From the NCBI GenBank assembly GCA_942491415.1, contig CALOAD010000020.1, positions 248,001-312,000 of the forward strand: a DNA stretch of 64,000 nt, in the 5' to 3' direction. Below the pieces are notes generated by a model. The model ran no database searches. It was given only the letters and a program-made list of their open reading frames with translations, and was not told where the DNA came from. The first letter of the stretch is position 1, and each line of letters starts with the position of its first letter. This document shows, one piece after another, positions 16,136-24,938 of the stretch. The translations under genes were made by a program, and so were the position numbers. Source of the DNA: CALOAD01 sp942491415. GTDB taxonomy: Bacteria; Cyanobacteriota; Vampirovibrionia; Gastranaerophilales; CALOAD01.

Positions 16136-16892
16136 ACATTAAGACTCCTGCTGAAACGCTTAAATTTAGTGATTCTACGGTTTTATCCATAGGTATAGAG
16201 GTGAATATATCGACTTGTTTTAAAAGTTCTTCTGAAATTCCTTGAGCTTCAGACCCCAGCACTAAAACAGTTGGTTTTGTATAATCAATGTCAAAGAAGT
16301 TTTTGACTTCTTTATCATCATTTACCACTGTAGCAATAAATTGGCAATTTTGAAATTTATTAATGTTTGCTTTGAGGCTCTCTTTTGAACATGTAATTAT
16401 AGGGAGTTTCCATAGGTTACCGACTGTAGAGCGAATAATTTTAGGGTTGAAAATATCAACAGAAGAGTCAGTTAATATAACACCTGAAACTCCGCATGCA
16501 ACAGCTGTTCTTATTATCGTCCCCAGATTTCCCGGGTCTTTAACTCCATCCAGCACTAATATAAAAGGATTTTTATCGGTAAATAAATCTTCAAATCTAT
16601 ATCTGTGTTGTTTTGCAATGGCAATCACTTCAGGGGCACTTTCAGTGGTCGATAGTTTTTTCATCACATGTTCACTTGCAAGTGTGATAATTTCTTTCTC
16701 GATTGATTTTATATCTGTTCTGCTTCCACTTTTTACAAAAACAGATTGAATATGAATACCGTATTTAATAGCTTCTTCAAGACATTTAAAACCTTCCAGC
16801 ATAAATAAACTTGTTTCATTTCGAAATTTGCGCTTTTGCAGCTTTGTCGCCTGTTTTATTGTTTCGTTATTAACACTCGTGATTTCTTGCAT
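16095..16892 (-). CDS. SpoU/TrmH-family RNA 2'-O-methyltransferase
   Basis: This 265-aa protein has a substrate-binding N-terminal domain (about residues 1-95) and a C-terminal SPOUT domain with all three family motifs. Motif 1 is DPGNLGTIIRTAVACG, motif 2 is VLGSEAQGIS and motif 3 is IPMDKTVESLNLSVSAGVL. These bind SAM in a knot and methylate the 2'-OH of a nucleotide in rRNA or tRNA. Length and layout fit the RlmB/TsnR-like rRNA methyltransferases; the exact target site cannot be told. It starts 1 bp after pepP ends. Confidence 0.88.
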   Translation of the reverse strand: MQEITSVNNETIKQATKLQKRKFRNETSLFMLEGFKCLEEAIKYGIHIQSVFVKSGSRTDIKSIEKEIITLASEHVMKKLSTTESAPEVIAIAKQHRYRFEDLFTDKNPFILVLDGVKDPGNLGTIIRTAVACGVSGVILTDSSVDIFNPKIIRSTVGNLWKLPIITCSKESLKANINKFQNCQFIATVVNDDKEVKNFFDIDYTKPTVLVLGSEAQGISEELLKQVDIFTSIPMDKTVESLNLSVSAGVLMYEFVRQKLLKKSK

Positions 16893-16893
16893 A

Positions 16894-18600
16894 TTAGTTT
16901 ATAGACCTTTTCTGGTAGTTTTCCAGCCATTTTTTTTCTTTTGCATCTAGCATTGTAAAATCAATTAAACGTTCGTCAAAGGATGATTTGGCAAGGCTTT
17001 GGATTGTTTTTTTATCGTTTTCTTCAATAACGGTAACTGTATTTTCTAATCTAACCCCACCCCATTCGCTATTATAAAGTCCGGGTTCAATAGTAAAGAC
17101 CATGCCGGTATTTAGCGTTTTTTTTGCAGTTTCAGCGGGGCTGATTCCGGGCGGAGATTCGTGAACGCAAATCCCCACACCATGTCCGGTTCCGTGGGCA
17201 AAGGAAAATCCTTCGATAGGATTAATATTAATAATATCACGAGCAGCTTTATCTATATCAAAACCGGTTGTAAGGTTATTAATATTAAAGTTAAGAGCGT
17301 TTAAAAATGCTTTTAATACAGTTGTGTAGACTTTTTTTATTTTTTCGTCATTTGTTTTTTGATTTCCGGCAAGAAAGGTTCTTGTGATATCGGTTGCATA
17401 ACCGCCTTCAAAATAACCACCGCAATCAACTAAAATAAGGTCGCCTTTCTTTATAATTTTTTCAGGATCAGGATTGGAATAATGTATTATTGAAGTGTTT
17501 TTTCCTGCTGATGCTATAACTTGAAAACTCAGCCCCAATGCACCTTCTTGAATGAAGAGATCTTCCACTTTATCGGCGATATTTTTTTCGGATATAGCTT
17601 TATCGTTGTCTAGGTTAATATTTAACCATTTTTTTAGTCTGCTGATAACAATATCGGTTTTTAAAAAACACTCTTTGAGGTGGGCTATTTCAGACTCATT
17701 TTTTATAGATTTCATTTGAGCTAGTGGATTTTCTGCAAGATTATGCTTTTGAGCTGAAGATTGCTCTATTGATCTGAAATCTTGAAGATTAAGAGAAGCT
17801 TCACTTAGAGCCACGGTTCCGCTTAGATTTTTTAAATGTTCGGTAAATTCTTTTTCTTCTATAAATTCGAAATGTCCAAATTGCGGTTGGTCTTTTAGTG
17901 CTTCTGCTTTTTTAAAATCAGTGAAAATAATAGATTTTTCTTTGCTAATAATAGCTTTAGCTTTAAAAGAGGAGTTGAATGGGATTTCATTTCCTCTTAA
18001 ATTAGTAAGATAGGCTATTTCATCAAGTTTTGTTGTTATAAAATAATCTGCAAAAGGCAAATTTTTTATAAGCTTTTTATATTTTTCTTTGGCGTTAATA
18101 CCTGTTATAGATTCAGGAACGGCTCTTAAATACCAGTTTTTTTGTTCGGTTTTAATATCCAAAACTTTTAAAACGGGATCAAAATCATATTCTATAAATT
18201 TTGCGTTTTCCAGTTTGTCTGAAAGTTTTTTAAAAGCTAAATAGCCTATTTTAGAAGCTATTATTCCTATTTTTGTTTCATTATTTTGTTCTTTAATTAT
18301 TTTTTCAACGGCTTTTGTTTGTGTTGTTTGCATATCAAGTTTTACAACGGTTATATGTTCGTGATCAACTTGTTTGTCAGCTTGTTGGTGGTATCTACCG
18401 TCTACAAAAAGGTATATAGTATCTTTTGAAACCAGAGCATCACCTGTAGAACCGGTGAAACCTGTTATATGATATCTTGAGTTTTCTTCAATAGGAATAT
18501 ACTCGTTTAAATATTCATCAGTATCGTTTACCAGTAGAAAATCAAGGTTTTCAGAGTTTAGAAAATCTTTTATTTTATTTATATTAGATATTTCAAACAT
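16894..18600 (-). CDS. pepP: Xaa-Pro aminopeptidase (M24B)
   Basis: This 568-aa protein has two creatinase-type N-terminal domains (about residues 1-300) and a C-terminal pita-bread metallopeptidase. Metal ligands are visible in VDCGGYFEGGYATDITRTF, AHGTGHGVG, TIEPGLY and VRLENTVTV. It removes N-terminal residues preceding proline. The length matches the long, three-domain aminopeptidase P1 type rather than the shorter PepQ/PepP form. There is no signal peptide. It is transcribed 12 bp after pepA, giving a peptide-breakdown pair. Confidence 0.88.
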   Translation of the reverse strand: MFEISNINKIKDFLNSENLDFLLVNDTDEYLNEYIPIEENSRYHITGFTGSTGDALVSKDTIYLFVDGRYHQQADKQVDHEHITVVKLDMQTTQTKAVEKIIKEQNNETKIGIIASKIGYLAFKKLSDKLENAKFIEYDFDPVLKVLDIKTEQKNWYLRAVPESITGINAKEKYKKLIKNLPFADYFITTKLDEIAYLTNLRGNEIPFNSSFKAKAIISKEKSIIFTDFKKAEALKDQPQFGHFEFIEEKEFTEHLKNLSGTVALSEASLNLQDFRSIEQSSAQKHNLAENPLAQMKSIKNESEIAHLKECFLKTDIVISRLKKWLNINLDNDKAISEKNIADKVEDLFIQEGALGLSFQVIASAGKNTSIIHYSNPDPEKIIKKGDLILVDCGGYFEGGYATDITRTFLAGNQKTNDEKIKKVYTTVLKAFLNALNFNINNLTTGFDIDKAARDIININPIEGFSFAHGTGHGVGICVHESPPGISPAETAKKTLNTGMVFTIEPGLYNSEWGGVRLENTVTVIEENDKKTIQSLAKSSFDERLIDFTMLDAKEKKWLENYQKRSIN

Positions 18601-18612
18601 TTTGAACTTCCA

Positions 18613-20097
18613 TTATACGTTTAAAATATAATTTATTAATGTCCTAACACCTGCTCCACTAGGACCTTTTGAGAGTTCCCTTACGGGTTTTTTAAGGAAA
18701 GCAGGTCCTGCAATATCAATATGTACCCAAGGAGTGTTGTCTACGAATTCTTTTAAGAACATGCCGGCGCTTGAGGCACCTGCATAGCGAGAACCTGAGT
18801 TTTTAAAATCCGCAATATCACTTTTTAGATCATCTTTGTATTCATCATACAAAGGCAAAGCCCATAGTCTTTCTCCACCCATATGACCTGATTCTATTAA
18901 TTTATCAATCATAGCTTGATTGGTTCCCATAATCCCTGATGCCATATGTCCTAAAGCGACAAGACAGGCTCCTGTAAGGGTTGCAATGTCGATAATTTCA
19001 TCAACGCCGAGTTTTTCGGCATAGCAAAGAGCATCAGCCATGGTCAATCGCCCTTCAGCATCAGTATTGTCGACTTCGATGGTTTTTCCGTTCATTGCGG
19101 TTAATACGTCTCCTGGTTTATAAGCGTTAGCTCCCGGCATGTTTTCGGTGGCTGCGATGATACCGTGTACTTCAATTTCAGGGTTAAGCATTGAAAGATG
19201 TTTCATTATAGCTATTACGGTGGCTGATCCTGACATATCGTCTTTCATGTTTTTCATTGATGCCGGTGGCTTTAGGTCTAATCCGCCACTGTCAAAAGTA
19301 ACACCTTTGCCGATTATAGCGATTTTCTTTTTGCAGTTTTCTTTTGGTGTATATTTCATATGGATAAATTTAGGAGGCTGACTGCTTCCTTTTGCAACTG
19401 CTAAATAACTTCCCATTCCCAGCTTTTCGGCTTCATCTTTTTCAATGATTTTTGTATTAATATCTTCTATTGATTGAGCTATTTCTGCCAATTTTGAAGG
19501 AGTTGCGTATTCTGCAGGTTCGTTTACAAGATCACGGGCAAAGTTTGTAGCATCTGCTGTTATATGACCCAGTTCTAGTCCTTTTTTAGCTTCGTTTGCA
19601 ATGTTTTCATCTAATTCAACGATGGTAAATTCTATATCTTTTTTGTCTTTTGATGACTTATATTTATTGAATTCGTATCCGCCAATTAAAACACCTTCAG
19701 TTATTGCTCTTGCACAATCAAAAGCATCGAGACCACCAGTGCCTGCTCCGTGTAAAATAGAGCAAATTTTCTTTGCTTTTAAGAATGACTTACATTTATT
19801 TATTACTTTTGATGATAAATGTCTGAGTTTGTTTAGGTCAAAATCTTCTTGTTTACCAAGACCTACAAGTAATACTTTATCTGCGGGGATTTTGCCGTAA
19901 GTTGGTATTGTATAGGTTGTGCCAAATTTGCCTTCAAAATTATCTTTTTCAATTATATATTTTGAAATTAAACCATCAAGGGCTTTATCAACAGCTCCGG
20001 TAGCACCTCCAGGTGTTTTAACACCTTCAAATAGATTCACTATAATTACATCGCATTCAACCGTTGTTAAAGAACCTTGTTCCAGTTTAATTTTCAT
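18613..20097 (-). CDS. pepA: Leucyl aminopeptidase (M17)
   Basis: I chose the ATG at 20097 because GGTGAC sits just upstream; an earlier in-frame start at 20145 adds 16 residues without a ribosome site. The 494-aa protein has an N-terminal macro-like domain and the C-terminal M17 catalytic domain. The two-zinc site is visible as VTFDSGGLDLKP and in the family signature NTDAEGRLTMADAL. It releases N-terminal residues in the cytoplasm. It heads a minus-strand unit continuing into pepP, the SpoU methyltransferase and the tatC-like gene. Confidence 0.92.
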   Translation of the reverse strand: MKIKLEQGSLTTVECDVIIVNLFEGVKTPGGATGAVDKALDGLISKYIIEKDNFEGKFGTTYTIPTYGKIPADKVLLVGLGKQEDFDLNKLRHLSSKVINKCKSFLKAKKICSILHGAGTGGLDAFDCARAITEGVLIGGYEFNKYKSSKDKKDIEFTIVELDENIANEAKKGLELGHITADATNFARDLVNEPAEYATPSKLAEIAQSIEDINTKIIEKDEAEKLGMGSYLAVAKGSSQPPKFIHMKYTPKENCKKKIAIIGKGVTFDSGGLDLKPPASMKNMKDDMSGSATVIAIMKHLSMLNPEIEVHGIIAATENMPGANAYKPGDVLTAMNGKTIEVDNTDAEGRLTMADALCYAEKLGVDEIIDIATLTGACLVALGHMASGIMGTNQAMIDKLIESGHMGGERLWALPLYDEYKDDLKSDIADFKNSGSRYAGASSAGMFLKEFVDNTPWVHIDIAGPAFLKKPVRELSKGPSGAGVRTLINYILNV

Positions 20098-20181
20098 AAT
20101 GTCACCTTTTACTGTGTATAAATCAAGTTTTATTATAGCACTCACATCGTTTTGTTAAATAACCCGAGTCGCTAAATGGTA

Positions 20182-20217
20182 AAAAGCACATTGAAGAATG
20201 ATTTCCAGTGTGCTTTT
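20182..20217 (-). terminator. Intrinsic terminator after the parvulin gene
   Basis: A 9-bp stem (AAAAGCACA with TGTGCTTTT) lies 25 bp past the parvulin stop. On the minus strand the stem ends in a T run. Confidence 0.75.
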
Positions 20218-20241
20218 CTAAGTTAAAAATATTTGAAAGGT

Positions 20242-20643
20242 TTATTTTTTGTCAGTAACCAAAATTAAATGCCAGCCGAATTGAGTTTGAACAGGTTGTG
20301 AAACTTCTCCTACAGGTAGTTCAAAAGCTGTTTTTTCAAATTCTTGAACCATTTGACCTTTGCCAAAGAATCCAAGGTCTCCACCTCTTGCTCCTGATGG
20401 GCATTTTGAAGATTCTGCTGCTGCTTGTTCAAAGTTTTTTCCTGAAAGAATTTCTTCTCTGATTTTGTCAGCTTCACCTTTTGTTGGAACTAAGATATGA
20501 CTTGCTTTTACTTGTGTCACTTTTTTTACCTCTTTATCATTAACGTACATTTCTCCAGTTTGCGCAAAAGTACTTGGCAACTCTGCATTAATGATAAATA
20601 TACCAAAAACAAAAATACTTAAATATAAAATAAATAACCTCAT
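20242..20643 (-). CDS. Exported parvulin-type peptidyl-prolyl isomerase
   Basis: This 133-aa protein has an N-terminal signal peptide (FILYLSIFVFGIFIINAE) and a single PpiC/rotamase domain. Typical parvulin blocks are VKASHILVPT, the GGDLGFFGKGQMVQEFE motif and the final VQTQFGWHLILV. It should catalyse cis-trans isomerisation of prolyl bonds during folding outside the cytoplasm. It lacks the SurA chaperone domain, so it is a minimal exported parvulin. It is its own transcription unit with a downstream hairpin. Confidence 0.88.
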   Translation of the reverse strand: MRLFILYLSIFVFGIFIINAELPSTFAQTGEMYVNDKEVKKVTQVKASHILVPTKGEADKIREEILSGKNFEQAAAESSKCPSGARGGDLGFFGKGQMVQEFEKTAFELPVGEVSQPVQTQFGWHLILVTDKK

Positions 20644-20775
20644 TTTATCTCCTTTTTATTTATTAGACACTTTAATTGTATTTTAAAAATAATAAATAAA
20701 AACTCCCCCTTTGTTTAATTTTTATTAAAATCAATAAGAAGTATGTAAAAATTTGGTGGTGAGTAAATAGTTACT

Positions 20776-21369
20776 GATAAAGTATTTTATGTAATTTCAT
20801 AGATTTAAACTCATGAAACTCTCTTCGAGGGAGGTACTTTTTTTAAAAAAAGTACCCCAAAAACCTGCCTCCGTAAAACTTTTCTATTTTACTAAACTTC
20901 ATTAAATTAAAGTATAACAATCTAAAAAATGCTGTATAACTCACTCAGCGAAGCTTCGTTCAAACAATACGGCTTGTTTTTAGTCCATCACTTCGTTAAG
21001 TAAAAAATACGAAAAGGTTTAAAGTCGGCGAATTTATAAGCTATTTGGCAAGTGAATTAGTCTTTTTAAGGAGATTATTCTTGAAAAAATTTATCCCCCC
21101 TGAAGTAATCTCAAAATACTCCGATACAAACGAGGCAAAAGTCAAAAGACACACTTTAAAATCTATAATCTCACTATAAAAATCAAAAAAATAATAAAAA
21201 AATTAAATTTCTTTAGGGGGTAAATTTTTGATTTAATAAGATACTGTAAAAAGACTTTGAACGACTAATCTAAGGTTTTTAGCCTTGCGAAGTCAAGGTA
21301 AAAACCGTCTTAAAAAGCTTTTCTCTCACCGAGAGAGAATTTTGTTGCAATTACATAAAATACTTTATC
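20776..21369. mobile_element. Non-coding MITE-like element bounded by 21-bp inverted repeats
   Basis: GATAAAGTATTTTATGTAATT at 20776-20796 recurs as its exact complement at 21349-21369, enclosing 594 bp without a transposase. Inside are a perfect 24-nt palindrome (20833-20856), a hairpin at 21274-21306, and an imperfect inverted pair around 21082-21105 and 21211-21230 with C6/G5 cores. A 32-codon ORF (21081-21179, TTG start after GGAG) overlaps one arm; it starts MKKFIPPEVISKYSDTNEAK and resembles nothing I know. I see no clear target-site duplication. It could be a non-autonomous element or a structured RNA locus. Confidence 0.4.
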
Positions 21370-21412
21370 GGTATTAAATTAGCAATAAACTTACCACTAT
21401 TAAAAAATTTTA

Positions 21413-21442
21413 TTGACTTTTTACTTACCAGCAAATTAAAAT
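21413..21442 (+). promoter_or_regulatory. Sigma-70-like promoter for the SemiSWEET gene
   Basis: TTGACT (21413-21418), an 18-bp spacer and TAAAAT (21437-21442) lie about 40 bp before the ATG at 21483. Confidence 0.45.
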
Positions 21443-21482
21443 AAGTTAAATTAAGTTTGTAGTATATTTATAGGTCAAAAAA

Positions 21483-21737
21483 ATGGATTATGTAGAATTA
21501 GTAGGACTTGTAGCTGGAGTTCTAATGACAGTTTCTTTCTTTCCGCAAGTAGCTCAAGTAGTTAAAACAAAATCGACAAAAGACATTTCACTTGCTATGT
21601 TTTTAATGTTTTCAGCAGGTATTGCTTGTTGGTTAACGTTTGGTATTTTAGTGAATTCACTTGCAATGATTATCTCAAATTCAATCATACTAGTGCTTTC
21701 TTTTGTTATCTTAGGGTTTAAATTCAAGTATAAGTAA
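21483..21737 (+). CDS. SemiSWEET-type sugar transporter
   Basis: This 84-aa protein has three predicted membrane helices, the size of a bacterial SemiSWEET, which dimerises to carry sugars. The first helix contains the diagnostic PQ motif (SFFPQVAQVVKTKSTKDIS). The following KTKS-x-DIS segment and the WLTFGI block in helix 2-3 are typical of the MtN3/PQ-loop family. The substrate, probably a mono- or disaccharide, cannot be predicted. It is a single-gene unit between the inverted-repeat element and a strong terminator. Confidence 0.85.
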   Translation: MDYVELVGLVAGVLMTVSFFPQVAQVVKTKSTKDISLAMFLMFSAGIACWLTFGILVNSLAMIISNSIILVLSFVILGFKFKYK

Positions 21738-21762
21738 GACTTGATTTTAATTAAAAAAATTT

Positions 21763-21805
21763 AAACATCACCCCTTAAATATTTTTAAGGGGTGATGTTT
21801 TCTTT
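21763..21805 (+). terminator. Intrinsic terminator after the SemiSWEET gene
   Basis: A 16-bp stem built around CATCACCCCTTAA and TTAAGGGGTGATG is followed by TTTTCTTT. Confidence 0.9.
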
Positions 21806-21911
21806 AGAATACTTAATAATAGAGAAAAGAGTAAGATCATTTCCGAGGGTGTTTTTGCAGATGATATTAAAAAAAAGTTTTGTTATTTTTTATAACAGAT
21901 TGTTGAATTTG

Positions 21912-21962
21912 ATTCATAAAACGAATATAATTCATTTGGTGAATATTATTCAATAAATGAAT
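21912..21962 (+). promoter_or_regulatory. Three phased palindromes, probable TetR operator array
   Basis: Three 15-bp palindrome-like boxes, ATTCATAAAACGAAT (21912), ATTCATTTGGTGAAT (21930) and ATTCAATAAATGAAT (21948), start exactly 18 bp apart. They share ATTCA-N5-(T/C)GAAT and sit 20-70 bp before the TetR-family gene. TetR proteins bind such inverted repeats as dimers and often repress themselves and the downstream operon. The assignment follows from position and symmetry. Confidence 0.65.
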
Positions 21963-21982
21963 TTAGTTCAAAAGAAGGTTAT

Positions 21983-22579
21983 ATGCAAAGTAAATTTAAT
22001 GATTTGAAAAGGCAAATGATTCTAGAAATGGCGGAAAAACATTTTTTGGATTATGGTTATGATAAAACCCAAATTGCTGGAATAGCAGGAAATCTTGGGA
22101 TTAGTGTCGGATCTATATATAATTATTTTGATTCAAAAGAGAAATTATTTTCTTCTTTTCTGGGTGATAATGTACAAAAAACAGGTGCCGAATTTTTGAA
22201 GATTTTGCAAAGTGAGCAAGATCCGCAAAAAAGAATTAAAAAATATATAAAGCATAAATTTAAAAAGATTGAAGATAATAAATTTTTTGTAAAAGAATAT
22301 ATGTTTTTAAACCCTTTGTTTTTTAAAGAGATTAGAAGGCAGGATGATATAACAACAGTTGTTGTCGGGAAGTTAACAGAAACTTTTGCTGAATTGGCAA
22401 AAAAATATGAGTTAATGTCAGATGATCATAAGCAGTTGGCTTATAATTTTATAGGATTAATGGATGGATTTATAAAACGCTGGATGGATGAGGATTTTGA
22501 CCTTTCATCAAAGGCTGATGATGCTTATTTTTATGTTATGAAATCTTTTTTGAAAAACAAGGAGGATTGTTTTGAATAA
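21983..22579 (+). CDS. TetR-family transcriptional regulator
   Basis: This 198-aa protein begins with a TetR helix-turn-helix domain (about residues 8-55). The recognition region reads TQIAGIAGNLGISVGSIYNYF and is followed by DSKEKLF. The C-terminal ligand domain is variable, as usual. GAAGG precedes the ATG. It overlaps the start of the efflux gene by 8 bp, so it is the first gene of the operon it presumably controls. The three palindromes directly upstream are its likely operators. The inducer is unknown. Confidence 0.88.
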   Translation: MQSKFNDLKRQMILEMAEKHFLDYGYDKTQIAGIAGNLGISVGSIYNYFDSKEKLFSSFLGDNVQKTGAEFLKILQSEQDPQKRIKKYIKHKFKKIEDNKFFVKEYMFLNPLFFKEIRRQDDITTVVVGKLTETFAELAKKYELMSDDHKQLAYNFIGLMDGFIKRWMDEDFDLSSKADDAYFYVMKSFLKNKEDCFE

Positions 22580-24923
22580 AAAGGTTTTATTGGCAGCCGT
22601 TATTTCAATAGGGGCATTTTTAAATATAAACAGTGTTTTCGCAATCCAAGATATTTATTTGTCTGAAACTTCTTCCAATAAAAAAATTGAACAGTTTCAA
22701 AAAATAAAGGTTGGTAAGCTTAAAATAGGGTTTATTTTTGATGGTCCATCAAAGACAAATCAATTAAAGTTAAAAGATATAACAAAAGAAATATCAAGAC
22801 ATTTAAGCCCTGATTATAATTTAGAGTTTTTAGTTGAAACAGCCGAAGGTGATGCTAAAAGCATAAAAAAATCTTCAGAAAACCTTTTGGCTCAGGATGT
22901 TGATTTTATTATTTCAATGGGAAGCCTTGGAGCAAAATATATTGTAACTAAAAATAAACTTGAAAAACCTGTTATAAATGTTTTTCCGTTGGAGTCAAAA
23001 AATATAAAAAATCTGAATCAATTGTTTTCTCAAAAACGTATAAAAGAAGATTTGCAAGCATTTAAGAATATATCAAATTTTCAAAATCTTGCAGTAGTTG
23101 GAAATAAAGATATTTTAGGGGCATCACTAAAAAGTTCAATTTTAGATGTTGAAAAAAATACTCGTTTTATAACATTTAAATCTTTTGATGATGACTTTAA
23201 AAATATTGATGCAGTTTATATATTACCTTTAGGTGCTAAAAATGAAGAAAACTTTGAAAAGTTGATATCTTATGTAAACTTAAGAAAAATTCCGAGTTTT
23301 TCATATAACGGAAAAACAGAAGTATTACAAGGTGTTTTAGCTACTTATCGACCGATGGCGAATTATTCAAAAGAAGGAAGATATATAGCTTCAAATTTGG
23401 AAGAGATTTTATCTGGTGTAAAACCTGAAAACCTCAACGAAGAATTTAGTCCTGAGTCGGGGCTTGTGATAAATATGGAAACAGCAAAAAAAATAGGTTA
23501 TTCTCCGAATTGGAAAATAAGGCAGAATGCTGAGTTGGTTTACTATGACGGTTGTTCTGATAATGTACTTAATTTGAAAAAAGTAATAGCAAGCATTGAA
23601 AAAAACAATCTTGATTTGAGAGCAAAACAACACGAATTAAATGCGGTTTTAAAAGACAAAACCCTTGCTAAACTCGATTATATGCCGACCTTGAACTTTA
23701 CAAGCGGTTATACAAAGATCGATGATAAAAGAGCAAGTTCTAAAATGGGTATGTATGCTGAACATACGTTTAATTTTAACGTAGGGTTTAAGCAGGTATT
23801 ATTTTCGGATAAATTTAACACAAATTATAAGATTCAAAAAAATCGTTCAGAATTAACAATGGCTCAAAAAGAGGAGTTGGGGCTCAATCTTTCTGCCGAG
23901 GCAGCCATTACTTATATTAATCTTTTAAAGCTTAAGTCGGCGGTTGATGTTCAGAAAAATTTGGTCGAAAATGCCAAAACAAATTTAAAACTTGCTCATA
24001 CAAGACGTTTGATAGGGATTTCAGGACCTGAAGATGTTTATAGGTGGGAAAGCCAGATTGCATTAAACCAAAGAAAGCTCTTGACTATGGAATCTGAATT
24101 AAAAGCCGCAAAAATTTCGCTAAACAAATTACTTAATAACAAACAAAACGACATGTTTAGAATGCAAAATGTTGATTGTTCTGATGAAGTATTGATTACA
24201 AGCCGTGGAAATATTCTGGATCAGCTTGATAATCCACAAAAATTAAATGCTTTTGGTGATTTTTTAGCAAACGAAGCTATTTTAAACTCCCCGGAAATAA
24301 AGCAGATAAATAAGGCTATAGATATTAAAAAAAGAGAAGCAAATACTTATATAAAAAGGCATTTTATTCCTGAAATAAATCTTCAGGGTAGATATAATAA
24401 TGACTTCCAAAGGGATTTTGTAACAGGAGTTGATCCGCTTATGGATAAGCAATCCTTTGATTTGGGTGTATATGCTTCTGTGCCTTTGTTTGAAGGTGGA
24501 AAAGACATTGTTAAATATAAAAAAGCCAAAGAAGAAGCTTATAAATTGGTAACAGATAAGAAAAAAGTTTGTTCTACTTTGGAGGAGCTTGTAAGAACAC
24601 ATTTGGAAAAAACTATTTCGGCGTATTTTAATATTGATCTTGCCAATAAGGCAAAAATTAATGCGGAAAAAACTTATGAGCTTGTACAAGAACACTATAA
24701 AACAGGAACAGCTTCAGTTATAGAACTGATAGATGCTCAAAATAATTTACTTGTGGCTGATCTTGAGGCTAAAAATGCTCAATACGATTTTATAATTGAT
24801 CTTATTTGGGTACAAAGAGCGATCGGAAAAGTTGATTTTTCAGATTGTGACAATATTTGGAATGAATGGACAAAAAAACTTAAGTACGTACTTAATCAAA
24901 ATGAAAAAGAACAAAGACTATAA
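22572..24923 (+). CDS. Fusion of periplasmic ABC-type binding domain and TolC-like efflux channel
   Basis: Translation starts at a TTG after AAGGAGG, inside the end of the TetR gene. The 783-aa protein has a signal peptide. An approximately 300-residue domain of the ABC_sub_bind type follows (KLKIGFIFDGPSKTNQL, DFIISMGSLGAKYIV, NYSKEGRYIASNLEEILSG). From about residue 335 to 775 it is a TolC/OEP protein with two helical repeats (for example YMPTLNFTSGYTKID, and near the end HYKTGTASVIELIDAQNNLL). A normal TolC is about 430-480 aa, so the binding domain is an extra module. It is followed by the adaptor and RND genes; a ligand-sensing or cargo-capturing role is inferred. Confidence 0.82.
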   Translation: MNKKVLLAAVISIGAFLNINSVFAIQDIYLSETSSNKKIEQFQKIKVGKLKIGFIFDGPSKTNQLKLKDITKEISRHLSPDYNLEFLVETAEGDAKSIKKSSENLLAQDVDFIISMGSLGAKYIVTKNKLEKPVINVFPLESKNIKNLNQLFSQKRIKEDLQAFKNISNFQNLAVVGNKDILGASLKSSILDVEKNTRFITFKSFDDDFKNIDAVYILPLGAKNEENFEKLISYVNLRKIPSFSYNGKTEVLQGVLATYRPMANYSKEGRYIASNLEEILSGVKPENLNEEFSPESGLVINMETAKKIGYSPNWKIRQNAELVYYDGCSDNVLNLKKVIASIEKNNLDLRAKQHELNAVLKDKTLAKLDYMPTLNFTSGYTKIDDKRASSKMGMYAEHTFNFNVGFKQVLFSDKFNTNYKIQKNRSELTMAQKEELGLNLSAEAAITYINLLKLKSAVDVQKNLVENAKTNLKLAHTRRLIGISGPEDVYRWESQIALNQRKLLTMESELKAAKISLNKLLNNKQNDMFRMQNVDCSDEVLITSRGNILDQLDNPQKLNAFGDFLANEAILNSPEIKQINKAIDIKKREANTYIKRHFIPEINLQGRYNNDFQRDFVTGVDPLMDKQSFDLGVYASVPLFEGGKDIVKYKKAKEEAYKLVTDKKKVCSTLEELVRTHLEKTISAYFNIDLANKAKINAEKTYELVQEHYKTGTASVIELIDAQNNLLVADLEAKNAQYDFIIDLIWVQRAIGKVDFSDCDNIWNEWTKKLKYVLNQNEKEQRL

Positions 24924-24938
24924 AAGGGGCAAAATGGC

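Noticed and set aside
20776..21369. Insertion sequence with transposase
   Set aside because: No frame longer than about 35 codons exists on either strand, so at most a non-autonomous or non-coding element.
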